From Novosphingobium sp. Gsoil 351 (lineage in GTDB: Bacteria; Pseudomonadota; Alphaproteobacteria; Sphingomonadales; Sphingomonadaceae), in NCBI RefSeq assembly GCF_009707465.1, contig NZ_CP046120.1, positions 2,261,501-2,325,500 on the forward strand: DNA of 64,000 nt, read 5' to 3'. Below are positions 41,504-50,202 of this stretch, piece by piece. Under the pieces are notes generated by a model. The model searched no databases and was not told the origin of the DNA. It saw only the letters and a list, made by a program, of their open reading frames with translations. Every line of letters begins with the position of its first letter. The stretch's first letter is position 1. Position numbers and translations under genes: made by a program.

Positions 41504-41926
41504 CTAAGCGAGCGTGAAGCTCATGCTGATCTTGGCGTTGAGTACTTTCGAGACCGGACAGTTCTTCTCCGCGGCGCGGGCAAGGTCCTCGAACTTTGCT
41601 TCATCGATGCCGGGTACCTGAGCGATGAGCGTCAACACCGAGCGACTGATCTTGAAGCCCTGGCCGTCTGCCTCAAGATGCACCGCCGCATCGGTCCTGA
41701 GCTCGGTCGGCGTGAAGCCGGCGGTCTGCAGCTGGAAGGCGAGCGCCATCGCGAAGCAGCTGGCATGGGCGGCGGCGATCAGCTCCTCGGGATTCGAGCC
41801 ATGCTCGGTCTCGAAGCGCGTCTTGAACGAGTAGGGCGTCTCCGAGAGCACGCCTGACTCGGTCGTCAGGTCGCCATTGCCGTCTCGGCCGATGCCGCGC
41901 CACACGGCGTTCGCTTTGCGGATCAT
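41504..41926 (-). CDS. osmC: OsmC family peroxiredoxin
   Basis: This 140-residue thiol peroxidase reduces organic hydroperoxides. The two reactive Cys of the family are visible: Cys57 in AAAHASCFAMAL and Cys123 in AEKNCPVSKVL. NPEELIAAAHA and the opening KANAVWRGIGRDGNGDL are typical of OsmC proper rather than Ohr. It starts at ATG 41926 with an AAGGAGAA site. It is part of the minus-strand series likely controlled by the divergent LysR gene at 45357. Confidence 0.93.
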   Translation of the reverse strand: MIRKANAVWRGIGRDGNGDLTTESGVLSETPYSFKTRFETEHGSNPEELIAAAHASCFAMALAFQLQTAGFTPTELRTDAAVHLEADGQGFKISRSVLTLIAQVPGIDEAKFEDLARAAEKNCPVSKVLNAKISMSFTLA

Positions 41927-41962
41927 CTGCGGTTCTCCTTCAGGGGGTGACTGGGTAGTTGG

Positions 41963-42862
41963 TTACTCGGACGGGTCGGCTGGCTGATCGCCCAAAGCGC
42001 GCGGGAGAAAATCGAGAATCAGAGCCGCGATCTCACCAGCATGGGTTTCGAGCGCGAAATGTCCGGCATCCAACAGGTGGATTTCAGCCGTCGGATTGTC
42101 ACGCTTGTAGGCCTCGGCACCGGCCGGAACGAACGCCGGATCATGCCGGCCCCAAGCGGCCAGCAGAGGCGGCTGGTGCTCGCGGAAATAGGCCTGAAAA
42201 TCCGGATAAAGCGCGACGTTGGTGCGATATTCGCGGATCAGGTCGAGCTGGATGTCCTGTGCACCGGGCCGCGCCAGATAAGCGATGTCGAGTTCATACC
42301 CGTCGGGCGACAAGAGCTCGGGATCGGCGCCTGTGCCGTACTGCCAGTTCCTGATCGTGTCGGGCGACAGCGACGGTCGGCAGGCTTCGCGATTCGCCTC
42401 GCTTGGATCGCGCCAATAGTCTTCCCAAGGTCCCCACTGGTCGCTGAAACCTTCGACATAGGCGTTGCCATTCTGGCTGATGATCGCAGTCACGCGCTCG
42501 GGGTGACGCATGGCAAGGCGCAGGCCGACCGGCGCACCGTAGTCGAAGATGTAAAGCGCGTAGCGATCGAGCGACAAAGCATCGACAAACCGCGTAAGCA
42601 CGTCCGCGAGCCGGTCGAAGCTGTACTCGAACTCACCTCGAGGCGGGGACTTGGTCTGGCCAAAGCCGGGCAAGTCGGGCGCGATAAGTCGGTAGCGGTG
42701 CGCCAGGAGCGGGATCAGATCGCGGAACATGTGGCTGGCGGTCGGGAAGCCATGGAGCAGCAGGATCACCGGCGCGTCGGCGGGTCCGGCCTCGCGGTAG
42801 AACACCGTCACGTCGCCGACTTGCTGCGACTTAAAGCGTGTTGGCGTTCTGTCGGACTGCAT
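41963..42862 (-). CDS. alpha/beta hydrolase with Asp nucleophile (haloalkane dehalogenase/epoxide hydrolase type)
   Basis: This 299-residue hydrolase has LLLHGFPTASHMF, APDLPGFGQT, and the nucleophile elbow IFDYGAPVGLRL with Asp107 in place of Ser. The acid is likely Asp in WGRHDPAFVP and the base His in LDAGHFALETH. An Asp nucleophile points to C-halogen or epoxide hydrolysis rather than ester hydrolysis. Haloalkane dehalogenases normally carry a Trp next to the nucleophile, but Tyr follows here, so an epoxide hydrolase or haloacetate-type enzyme may fit better. It sits in the minus-strand detoxification series. Confidence 0.88.
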   Translation of the reverse strand: MQSDRTPTRFKSQQVGDVTVFYREAGPADAPVILLLHGFPTASHMFRDLIPLLAHRYRLIAPDLPGFGQTKSPPRGEFEYSFDRLADVLTRFVDALSLDRYALYIFDYGAPVGLRLAMRHPERVTAIISQNGNAYVEGFSDQWGPWEDYWRDPSEANREACRPSLSPDTIRNWQYGTGADPELLSPDGYELDIAYLARPGAQDIQLDLIREYRTNVALYPDFQAYFREHQPPLLAAWGRHDPAFVPAGAEAYKRDNPTAEIHLLDAGHFALETHAGEIAALILDFLPRALGDQPADPSE

Positions 42863-42906
42863 CTTGGGGCTCCTCGAGCTCGTGAAGTGCCAGCTGGAAG
42901 GTCGTG

Positions 42907-43311
42907 TCAGTGAATGATGGCGGTGATGCGGATTTCGAACCGCATTTCAGGCAGGCCCAGGCTTTCGACGCCCAGCTGGGTCCATGTCGGCGCGTGATGC
43001 GGCATGTACTGGCGGTAGAGCTTCACGATTGTGTCGTTGACGATCGGAGGGAAGCCGCCGACGTGGTAGGTGTTGACGTGAACGACATGATTCCAGCTTG
43101 CGCCGGCCTGGGTGAGGACCAGCTCAATGTTCCGGAACGCGCCCGCTATCTCGGCGTCAAGGTCGCCGGGAATTTCGAGCTTGTCGTTCCACCCGCCGTG
43201 GCCGGAAGTTTCCAACCGATCCCCGATCCTGACGGCGCTCGAGAAGTGCAGGATCTCGCGGAGTTTCTCACCGGCTCCGGGCGCCACGATGAAAACTGGC
43301 CTGTCCATCAT
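42907..43311 (-). CDS. RidA/YjgF-like protein
   Basis: This 134-residue protein of the YjgF/YER057c/UK114 fold has FSSAVRIGDRLETSGHGG, AFRNIELVLTQAGASWNHVVHVNTY near the middle, and a C-terminal MRFEIRITAIIH. The RidA deaminase Arg, expected in the C-terminal half in a V-(A)-R-(V/E) setting, is not clearly present, so it may be a divergent subgroup not acting on 2-aminoacrylate. Its ATG overlaps the stop of the MoaF/SnoaL gene (ATGA), indicating tight co-expression. Confidence 0.85.
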   Translation of the reverse strand: MMDRPVFIVAPGAGEKLREILHFSSAVRIGDRLETSGHGGWNDKLEIPGDLDAEIAGAFRNIELVLTQAGASWNHVVHVNTYHVGGFPPIVNDTIVKLYRQYMPHHAPTWTQLGVESLGLPEMRFEIRITAIIH

Positions 43312-44063
43312 GCAGTCCCAACGGCGCGCAGGCGATCCGAGGCCTTGACCCCTTCATGGGCATCGAACATCGGGATGCCACCCGAAGCTGCCGTGACCGG
43401 GACTTCGTTCTGCAAGACGTCCCAATGCTCGGCGAGCATGCCGCCCTCGACCCGGAAAAAATCGACCACCACCTGAGGCGCGTCGCCCCAGCCATGGATG
43501 CGGCCGTGAATGGCGACCAGATCGCCTTCGGCGACGATCAGACCAGGCTCGTAATGGACTTCCTCCGACAGGCCGGCGACCAGCGTGCGCAAGGCGTCCC
43601 GGCCTTGCGGGATGTCCGGATTGTGCTGGATGTAATCGGGAGCGTATAGACTCTCGACGGCGGTCACGTCACGACGCTGAAACAGCGAAGTCATCGCCTC
43701 CATCACCAGCGCTTTGTTTCGCTCCGGTCGATCGTCAGAGACCTGATCGGCGCGCCGAGTGATCGTGAACGCACCCGTCATCCGCAGAAACTGGCCACCA
43801 GGCAGCGTCGCAAAAGAGTGGATTAGGCCACGATCATAGTCCTGGACGTTGGTCACGGTCGCGCCATCCGCCTCCTGCCAGCTCACAGCGAAGATGCTGT
43901 TGCCGAGGGGGACGACGAAGATGTCGACGATCTCGCTTCGGGCGAACGGTCCTTCCTTGATCTCGAACCTTAACTGGGTACCCGATAGCAGCGTCAAGCT
44001 CAGGGCGAAGTTCGGGTAGGCGACATCCATTTCTTGTCCGACGGGGAAGCGATCCATCGACAT
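43308..44063 (-). CDS. MoaF-like lipocalin domain fused to a SnoaL-like (NTF2) domain
   Basis: The first half of this protein (about 251 residues) is a MoaF-type beta-barrel (FPVGQEMDVAYPNFALSLTL, FAVSWQEADGATVTNVQDY). The second half is a SnoaL-like alpha+beta cone (TSLFQRRDVTAVESLYAPDYIQHNPDIP, then HGRIHGW). The start at 44063 is chosen because AGGA is 8 bases upstream; the frame is open to 44168. Both domains bind small hydrophobic ligands in other proteins. The gene is coupled by ATGA overlap to the RidA gene. Function is unknown; the two-domain layout is the interesting point. Confidence 0.78.
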   Translation of the reverse strand: MSMDRFPVGQEMDVAYPNFALSLTLLSGTQLRFEIKEGPFARSEIVDIFVVPLGNSIFAVSWQEADGATVTNVQDYDRGLIHSFATLPGGQFLRMTGAFTITRRADQVSDDRPERNKALVMEAMTSLFQRRDVTAVESLYAPDYIQHNPDIPQGRDALRTLVAGLSEEVHYEPGLIVAEGDLVAIHGRIHGWGDAPQVVVDFFRVEGGMLAEHWDVLQNEVPVTAASGGIPMFDAHEGVKASDRLRAVGTA

Positions 44064-44178
44064 CCGCATTGTCCTTGTGTGGTCTGATAAATGGTCTGAT
44101 CCATCCGGGGATGACTGAGCGCTGCGGGGAACCGGTGTTTGCCGCGGTTCGACCATCACGCTCGTCATCCCGACCGGA

Positions 44179-44829
44179 TCAAGCTGCCGCGCTCAGGACT
44201 GGCGTATTGAGCAGCTGCTGCTCCCAGAGGAAGGCGATGCCGCTGCCCGCGGCGTGGTGTTTCATCACGTCGGTCAGCGGACCAGCCGTGTCCAGCCGGG
44301 CCCAGTCACGCTGCCACTCCGCCGCGAGTGCGAGCCAGGTCATCACGTTCGCTCCTGCGGCGATCATGCGCTGGATCGCAACCTCGTGCGCCTCGACCGA
44401 GATGCCGCCCGAAGCATCGGTGATCACGGTCACGTCCCAGCCTTCGCCGAGTGCCTGAATAGCCGGCATGGCGACGCAGACCTCGGTCCACAGGCCCGCC
44501 ATGATCAGCTGCTTGCGACCCGTTGCCTTGACGGCATCGACGACCTTTGGATCCTGCCAGGTGTTGATGAGCGTGCGGTCGATCACCTCCTGATCAGGGA
44601 ATACATCGGTAATCTGGGGGAAGATGAAACCGCCCCGTTCTTCGAGGACGCTCGTCAGGATCGTTGGCACGCCGAAAACCTTGGCGGCCTTCGCTAAGCC
44701 GACCGCGTTGTTTACCGCCATCTGCGGATCATGGCTGTTGAGGTTGGTGAGCTGGTACGGCTGATGATCGATCAGCACGAGCACGCTGTCTTCGGGGCGA
44801 AGCAGAGCATTGAGACCATTGTTGCGCAT
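44179..44829 (-). CDS. isochorismatase-family hydrolase (YcaC-like)
   Basis: This 216-residue cysteine hydrolase has Asp21 in VLIDHQPYQL, nucleophile Cys118 in MAGLWTEVCVAMPA, and Lys residues nearby in the DPKVVDAVKATGRK stretch to complete the D-K-C triad. VTVITDASGGIS follows as in YcaC. The open frame starts upstream at 45027, but ATG 44829 has AAGGAG seven bases upstream and a family-like N-terminus. The family hydrolyses amides or isochorismate-like compounds; the YcaC substrate is unknown. It sits second in the minus-strand series after the LysR-divergent promoter. Confidence 0.92.
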   Translation of the reverse strand: MRNNGLNALLRPEDSVLVLIDHQPYQLTNLNSHDPQMAVNNAVGLAKAAKVFGVPTILTSVLEERGGFIFPQITDVFPDQEVIDRTLINTWQDPKVVDAVKATGRKQLIMAGLWTEVCVAMPAIQALGEGWDVTVITDASGGISVEAHEVAIQRMIAAGANVMTWLALAAEWQRDWARLDTAGPLTDVMKHHAAGSGIAFLWEQQLLNTPVLSAAA

Positions 44830-44860
44830 TGGAAACTCCTTTGGTGTCGCTGAGTGATGC

Positions 44861-45247
44861 TCAGGCGGTGGGTTCGATGAAGACGTGAAGAGAATGGATG
44901 CGCCCATCCCGCGCGTGGGCGATGTCCATGCCGCTGACCGCGACCGGGCCATTTGGCGGCCCGGCCTGCCAGCGCAGCCGACCGATGCCATGGTGGCCCA
45001 TTGCCGGGCCGGTCGCGGTGAAGGCAAAGTCGGCCGGCAGCTTGGCTAGCAGCCGGGCTACCGCTTCGGAGATCGCAGCATGGCCCTCTACTGCCGTGTC
45101 CGGCGGCTCGTACAGGACCGCGTCTTCAGCATAGAGTTCGCCGATAGCTTCGATACGTTTCCGGGCATCGCGCTCGTTGAACACGCTGGCCAGATTGGCT
45201 TGCATAAGGCGGTCGTAGTCAGTGGCACTTGCCGGTCGGCTGGACAT
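44861..45247 (-). CDS. SnoaL-like (nuclear transport factor 2 fold) protein
   Basis: This protein of about 128 residues has the NTF2/SnoaL pattern: FNERDARKRIEAIGELYAED, a VLYEPPDTAVEGHAAI segment, GRLRWQAGPP and SGMDIAHARDGRIHSLHVF. Such small cones bind ligands or act as isomerases or cyclases. The frame opens at 45313, but the second Met at 45247 is preferred because the preceding residues are not family-like and the later start leaves about 109 bases for the divergent LysR promoter. It is the first gene of the minus-strand series. Confidence 0.82.
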   Translation of the reverse strand: MSSRPASATDYDRLMQANLASVFNERDARKRIEAIGELYAEDAVLYEPPDTAVEGHAAISEAVARLLAKLPADFAFTATGPAMGHHGIGRLRWQAGPPNGPVAVSGMDIAHARDGRIHSLHVFIEPTA

Positions 45248-45356
45248 CGGAATGGGCTCGTCGGGTTTGGACTTGCCGCGACATACGCCAAGAAAGCTGC
45301 TCGGATTAGTCATTGCTGGGTGGAACCAGCTTCAACGATCAGTATAAGATCGCTCT

Positions 45357-46280
45357 GTGGAAACACTCGCCAACCTTGAGTCTTTCATCCGGAGCGCAGA
45401 ATGTGGCAGTTTCTCTGCTGCCGCCCGGCGGCTGGGCGTGACGCCAGCGGCCGTGAGCCGGAACGTGGCAACGCTGGAACGCAACCTCCGCGTTCGCATG
45501 TTTCACCGCAGCAGCCGCAGCCTGACGTTGACCGACGACGGCGAGCGGTTCCTGGCGTCAGTCTCCGACGGCGTGGAGTCCATCCGAGACGCGATTGAAA
45601 GTGTCACGACTGATGCGGGCAAGCCGGCCGGCGTGCTCAAGGTCAGCATGCAGTTGACGTTCGGCCTCGATTATGTGGTCCCGCTGCTGCCGGCCTTCCT
45701 GGCGCAATACCCCGACGTTCAGGTCGACTGGAGCTTCGAGAACCGTCAGGTCGATCTGATCGGAGAGGGCTTCGATGCCGCCATCGGCGGCGGCATGGAA
45801 CTTGCGCCTGGCGTGGTGGCCCAGCGACTGGCGCCGCTTCACGTCATCGCGGTCGCTTCTCCAGACTATATCAAAGACCGAGAGCTGCCGCAGCAACCGC
45901 ACGAGTTGGAGGATCTGGACGGAGTCTCCATGCGCTCGGCCGTCACTGGGCGCCTGCGTGTCTGGAGAATGCGTAACCGCGATGGCGCCGAAGCGACGCT
46001 GGAGCACAGAGCGCGCGTGGTGGCCGATGATCCCGAGGCAATTTGCCGAGCAGCCTTGATGGGATTGGGCGTGGCGATGATCGCCATGCCTTACGTGGAA
46101 CGGCATCTAGAAAGTGGCGCACTTCAGCGCTTGCTGCCGGATTGGCACGCCGACCTCGGCGCCATATCGCTTTACTTTGCCAGCCATAAGTTGCTGCCGG
46201 CCAAAACCCGTGCCTTCGTAGATTATACGACAAACGCGTTTCGCGAACAGGATTTGGCACGACGATTTGCAGCGGAATGA
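45357..46280 (+). CDS. LysR-family transcriptional regulator
   Basis: This 307-residue LysR regulator has an N-terminal winged helix (LESFIRSAECGSFSAAARRL, TPAAVSRNVATLERNLRVRMF, residues about 7-50) and a periplasmic-binding-like effector domain ending in WHADLGAISLYF. It starts at GTG 45357. It is divergent from the SnoaL, YcaC and following genes. LysR proteins usually control the divergent operon, so the series at 39.7-45.3 kb is its likely regulon. The inducer is unknown. Confidence 0.93.
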   Translation: METLANLESFIRSAECGSFSAAARRLGVTPAAVSRNVATLERNLRVRMFHRSSRSLTLTDDGERFLASVSDGVESIRDAIESVTTDAGKPAGVLKVSMQLTFGLDYVVPLLPAFLAQYPDVQVDWSFENRQVDLIGEGFDAAIGGGMELAPGVVAQRLAPLHVIAVASPDYIKDRELPQQPHELEDLDGVSMRSAVTGRLRVWRMRNRDGAEATLEHRARVVADDPEAICRAALMGLGVAMIAMPYVERHLESGALQRLLPDWHADLGAISLYFASHKLLPAKTRAFVDYTTNAFREQDLARRFAAE

Positions 46281-46403
46281 TGAAAGAGCCTGATCAAAGC
46301 AGGCGCGATTGGCCGGACCTTTTGTTGCCCTGAACGGCAGCTTCAGCCGGAACTTATTCCCTAACCGCTCTGACCGCTATCGGCCCCACAGAAGTCCGTA
46401 AGG

Positions 46404-47348
46404 CTAATGGAGGTTGATCGACTCTTCGGACCGTACCCTGCTGCGAAAATCCTTTGGAGGGCATCCTTCAGTGCGTGAAAAAGCTGTGCTGAATGCGCTC
46501 GACGATTGAAAACCAATAACTTCCGCAATCTGGCCGATCGTCAGCCGACCAGTGCGCAGTTCGTCCTTAGCCAACGCCATCCGCCAGCGTAGCAAGTACT
46601 CCATGGGCCCCATGTCAATTGTTTGGCGGAAGCGAGCCGCAAGTGTCGAGCGCGAGACGCCGCAGGTCCGCGCGAGTTCGGCAAGGGTCCAGGCGTGCGC
46701 GACATTGCCATGCAGCGAGGACAGCGCCTTTGCCGTCACGGGGTCTGTCAGGCCCGCAAGCAATCGCCCATGCTTTTGATCCGGGTCTGCAGCCTGTGAG
46801 CGAAGAATATCGACGAGGACGAGTTCGATGAGGCGAACAATGATGAATTCGCTGCCGGGCCCCGGTTCGCGCGCCTCGGCCTCATTCAGGGCAAGCAAGC
46901 TCCGTACGTGGCGCAAGGCGGTATCGTTGGACCGGACGTGAATGAGCGCCGGTAAAAGGTCATTCAAAAAGTTGGCGTTGGCCGTGTCGAACAGGAATTT
47001 GCCAGCCCGCAAGCCTACGGGCCCGCCGATACCGTCGCCAATCCGAACAGTCTTGTGGATTCTACCCTTGGCAATCTCAATGAGTTCCCTGCTGTCTACG
47101 GGCGTGATCGACGGGCCGGACGCCAAGATAAACGGTGCGACAGTGCGAATGAGGACAAAGTCGTCTGACACGAGGGCGATCGGATCATGTCCCGGACGAA
47201 GTAGTTGGCAGGATCCGTGAGCGATTCGGCAAAAGACCAGCTCGTTGTCCTGAGCATATCCGATGGCCCAGCGCCCGGATGCTTCAACTCCACCCGACAG
47301 GGTAGCCCGCGGTCGCAGCAAACGCATGAAATCGACGAAGGGATCCAA
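46404..47348 (-). CDS. AraC-family regulator with N-terminal cupin domain
   Basis: This regulator of about 314 residues has an N-terminal AraC_binding (cupin) domain (ASGRWAIGY, CRIAHGSCQL, DDFVLI) and C-terminal helix-turn-helices (WTLAELARTCGVSRSTLAARF and LTIGQIAEVIGFQSSSAFSTAF). The frame opens at GTG 47378. A TTG at 47348 gives the usual family N-terminus (L/MDPFVDFMRLLRPRA), so it is listed. It is divergent from the BVMO gene over about 90 bases and likely controls that gene and the following GST and receptor. Confidence 0.9.
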   Translation of the reverse strand: MDPFVDFMRLLRPRATLSGGVEASGRWAIGYAQDNELVFCRIAHGSCQLLRPGHDPIALVSDDFVLIRTVAPFILASGPSITPVDSRELIEIAKGRIHKTVRIGDGIGGPVGLRAGKFLFDTANANFLNDLLPALIHVRSNDTALRHVRSLLALNEAEAREPGPGSEFIIVRLIELVLVDILRSQAADPDQKHGRLLAGLTDPVTAKALSSLHGNVAHAWTLAELARTCGVSRSTLAARFRQTIDMGPMEYLLRWRMALAKDELRTGRLTIGQIAEVIGFQSSSAFSTAFSRTEGCPPKDFRSRVRSEESINLH

Positions 47349-47439
47349 GATTCGGACTTTCGATAAACAAAATCGCACGTTTGATTATAGACGATGCGAC
47401 GGAGGCGCAATAGCTTTGCGCAACGAGAGGACGGCCAGA

Positions 47440-49248
47440 ATGACCACCGATAGCGCGGCGGCGCGCGACATGCTGATCGACGCAGCCTTCGACGTGGATG
47501 CGCTGCGCGAAAAGTATCGCCAGGAGCGCGAGAGGCGCCTCCGACCTGAAGGAATCGAACAGTTCGTCGAGTTGACCGGCGACTTCAGCCGCTATGTCGA
47601 TGACCCTTACGCGGATTCTGACTTCATCCGGCCAGCCATATCCAAGGAGGTGGATGTCCTCGTAGCCGGAGGTGGCTTCGGCGGCCTGTCAGCCGCGGCG
47701 CAGCTTCGCAAGAACGGATGGCGCGACCTCACAATCGTTGAGAAGGGCGGCGATTTCGGGGGGACTTGGTATTGGAATCGGTATCCCGGAGCACAGTGCG
47801 ATATCGAGACGTACTGCTACCTTCCGCTCCTCGAGGAGACGGGATACGCACCGTCCCTGAAATACGCCTTCGCGCCCGAGATTCTGGAGCACGCCCAGCG
47901 CATCGGCAAGATGTTCGATCTGTACAAGGACGCGCTGTTCCAAACCGAAATAACGGGAATGCGGTGGCTGGAGGATGAAGGCCGCTGGCTGTGCGCCACC
48001 AGTCGTGGAGACGCTATCAAGGCTCGCTTTGTCGTCCAGACCAATGGAATTCTCGATCGCCCGAAGTTGCCTGGTATTCCAGGTATCGCCTCTTTCAACG
48101 GCCATACTTTCCATACTAGCCGCTGGGACTACCACTATACCGGCGGCAGCAACGAGGGCGGCCTCGACAAGCTAGCGGACAAACGCGTCGCAGTGATCGG
48201 CACCGGCGCAACCGCTATCCAATGCATTCCTCACCTCGCGCGCCACGCCAAGCACCTTTACGTGGTTCAGCGCACCCCGTCCTGCGTCGACGAGCGCCGC
48301 AATGCGCCTACCGATTTCGCGTGGATGAGCTCGCTTTCGGCTGGCTGGCAAGCGGCGCGGCGTCGCAATTTCGTTGCCTTGACCTCGGGCGTTCCGCAGC
48401 CAGAAGATCTGGTCGGCGACGGTTGGACGGAAATCGCCCGAACCGTCGGTGGCTACCTGTCGGCGGACCTAGACGAGACCTCCGACGAAAGTCGCGCGCA
48501 AGTGGGGGAGCTGGCCGACTTCCAAAAGATGAACAAGATCCGGGCGCGGGTTGAAGCAATTGTTGATGATGCTCAGACCGCAGAGGCGCTCAAGCCGTGG
48601 TATCGTCAGTTCTGCAAGCGCCCAACGTTCAACGACGACTATCTGGACAGTTTCAACCGCCCCAACGTGACCTTGATTGACACCAAGGGCCGCGGTCTCG
48701 ATGCCGTGACCGAGGCTGGGCTGCAATTCGATGGCCAGGAATATGCGGTCGACTGCATCATCTTCGCCACGGGTTTCGAGGTCGGAACCAGCTTTGTCAG
48801 GCGCATGGGCTTCGAAACCATCGGCCGCGACGGAAAGGCTCTCTCGGACGCGTGGTCCCAAGGCCTCCGCTCGCTCCATGGCGTCATGGTGCACGAGTTT
48901 CCCAACCTGTTTCACATGGGTATCAATCAAAATGCCCCTTCCTATTGCGTAACCTACCACCTCGATGAGCAAGCAGAGCACATCGTCGCGATCCTGGGCC
49001 ACGCTCGGGCAGCCGGCGCCCGATACGTCGAGCCCACTCAGGCGAGCGAGCAGTCATGGGTCGCCACCATTCGCGCCAAGAGCGGCGCTACCCTCGCGTT
49101 CCAGCGCGAATGCACGCCGAGTTATCTCAACAACGAGGGCAAGGCCGACGGTCCGCTGAACGAGATTTATGGGGGCGGCTCTATCGAATTTTCGGAGCTG
49201 ATCCGGGACTGGCGCGAGCAAGGCATGCCGGGCCTCGAGCTTCGATAA
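47440..49248 (+). CDS. Baeyer-Villiger monooxygenase (type I, FAD/NADPH)
   Basis: This flavoprotein of about 602 residues would convert a ketone to an ester or lactone with O2 and NADPH. Two Rossmann motifs are visible: FAD-binding VAGGGFGGLSAAAQL near residue 70 and NADPH-binding VIGTGATAIQ near residue 250. Between them is the BVMO fingerprint FNGHTFHTSRWD (FxGxxxHxxxW followed by D). The GGTWYWNRYPGAQCDIE segment after the FAD motif is also diagnostic. The long N-terminus before the FAD motif resembles the steroid and cyclododecanone monooxygenase branch. The ATG at 47440 has GAGAGG upstream; the frame opens earlier at 47263. It is the first gene of a probable operon with GST and TBDR. Confidence 0.93.
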   Translation: MTTDSAAARDMLIDAAFDVDALREKYRQERERRLRPEGIEQFVELTGDFSRYVDDPYADSDFIRPAISKEVDVLVAGGGFGGLSAAAQLRKNGWRDLTIVEKGGDFGGTWYWNRYPGAQCDIETYCYLPLLEETGYAPSLKYAFAPEILEHAQRIGKMFDLYKDALFQTEITGMRWLEDEGRWLCATSRGDAIKARFVVQTNGILDRPKLPGIPGIASFNGHTFHTSRWDYHYTGGSNEGGLDKLADKRVAVIGTGATAIQCIPHLARHAKHLYVVQRTPSCVDERRNAPTDFAWMSSLSAGWQAARRRNFVALTSGVPQPEDLVGDGWTEIARTVGGYLSADLDETSDESRAQVGELADFQKMNKIRARVEAIVDDAQTAEALKPWYRQFCKRPTFNDDYLDSFNRPNVTLIDTKGRGLDAVTEAGLQFDGQEYAVDCIIFATGFEVGTSFVRRMGFETIGRDGKALSDAWSQGLRSLHGVMVHEFPNLFHMGINQNAPSYCVTYHLDEQAEHIVAILGHARAAGARYVEPTQASEQSWVATIRAKSGATLAFQRECTPSYLNNEGKADGPLNEIYGGGSIEFSELIRDWREQGMPGLELR

Positions 49249-49272
49249 GTGGCAAGCGTGGGAGGAAACCTG

Positions 49273-50109
49273 GTGCTCGAACTATATCATGCGCTGACCT
49301 CGACGTGCAGTCAAAAGGTGCGCTTTTGCTTGGCCGAGAAGGGCCTGACTTGGGTCGACCGGCATGTCGACATTCTTTCCGACAGCCACCTCACTCCGGA
49401 CTATCTTGCACTCAACCCGCTGGGAGTGGTGCCGACGCTTGTCCATGACGGGCAGGCAGTCACGGAATCGTCCGTCATCTGCGAATACATCGACGACGTG
49501 TTTCCCAGCCCCTGTCTGGCTCCATCGGGCGCATACCAGAAGGCGCAGATGCGCTCCTGGATGGCGTTTTTCTCCGAAATTCCGACAAGTTTCATCCGCG
49601 TCGTGACCCTCCACATGCTTACAAAATCGAAGCAGGACGCGGTTTCGGAAGAAGACTACATCGCAAACACCGAGAGGCGGCCCGTCCGCAAATACATCTT
49701 TCGCAAGATGGGTCGCGGCGGCTTCCCCGCCGACGAGATCAAGTCCGCGTTCGACGGCCTTCGCCAGACCGCTGAACGCGTCGACGAGCAACTGAAAGCC
49801 TCCGAGTGGATCGCAGGCGACCAGTTCTCCCTCGCCGATATCGTCCTGTTGCCATCGATCGATCGGCTCGAGGATCTTGGGCTGGACGCCGTCTGGGCCG
49901 GACTTCCTCGATTTGGGGACTGGTGGAGCCGTGTGAAGTCTAGGCCGGCCTACGCTCAGGCTTACCCCAAGGGATCCCGGTTCTCGCATTATGCGCCCGA
50001 TGTCAGAGTCCGCGCGCGTGAGGTTTACAGGCAGGAGCTGACACAATTCCTACAGGCAAGCCTGCAAGGCTCCCGCAGGGCTGTTCGAGAAAGTATCGTT
50101 GCGGTCTGA
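49273..50109 (+). CDS. glutathione S-transferase
   Basis: This protein of about 278 residues has a thioredoxin-like N-terminal domain (LELYHALTSTCSQKVRFCLAEKGL, TPDYLALNPLGVVPTLVHDG, TESSVICEYIDD) and a helical C-terminal domain (SLADIVLLPSIDRLEDLGL). Ser or Cys in the STCSQ segment is the expected catalytic position. The GTG at 49273 is chosen because GGAGG lies 7 bases upstream, and it gives the family N-terminus. It follows the BVMO after 24 bases. It may take part in glutathione-dependent ring opening, isomerisation or protection in the BVMO pathway. Confidence 0.92.
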   Translation: MLELYHALTSTCSQKVRFCLAEKGLTWVDRHVDILSDSHLTPDYLALNPLGVVPTLVHDGQAVTESSVICEYIDDVFPSPCLAPSGAYQKAQMRSWMAFFSEIPTSFIRVVTLHMLTKSKQDAVSEEDYIANTERRPVRKYIFRKMGRGGFPADEIKSAFDGLRQTAERVDEQLKASEWIAGDQFSLADIVLLPSIDRLEDLGLDAVWAGLPRFGDWWSRVKSRPAYAQAYPKGSRFSHYAPDVRVRAREVYRQELTQFLQASLQGSRRAVRESIVAV

Positions 50110-50202
50110 TTTTTGGATCCCAACCGATTCTATTTACGAAACTAGAGAAGCAAGACCGAATATCTCTGATCTTATCAAATACGATAAATAATGGAGGGGA
50201 AA

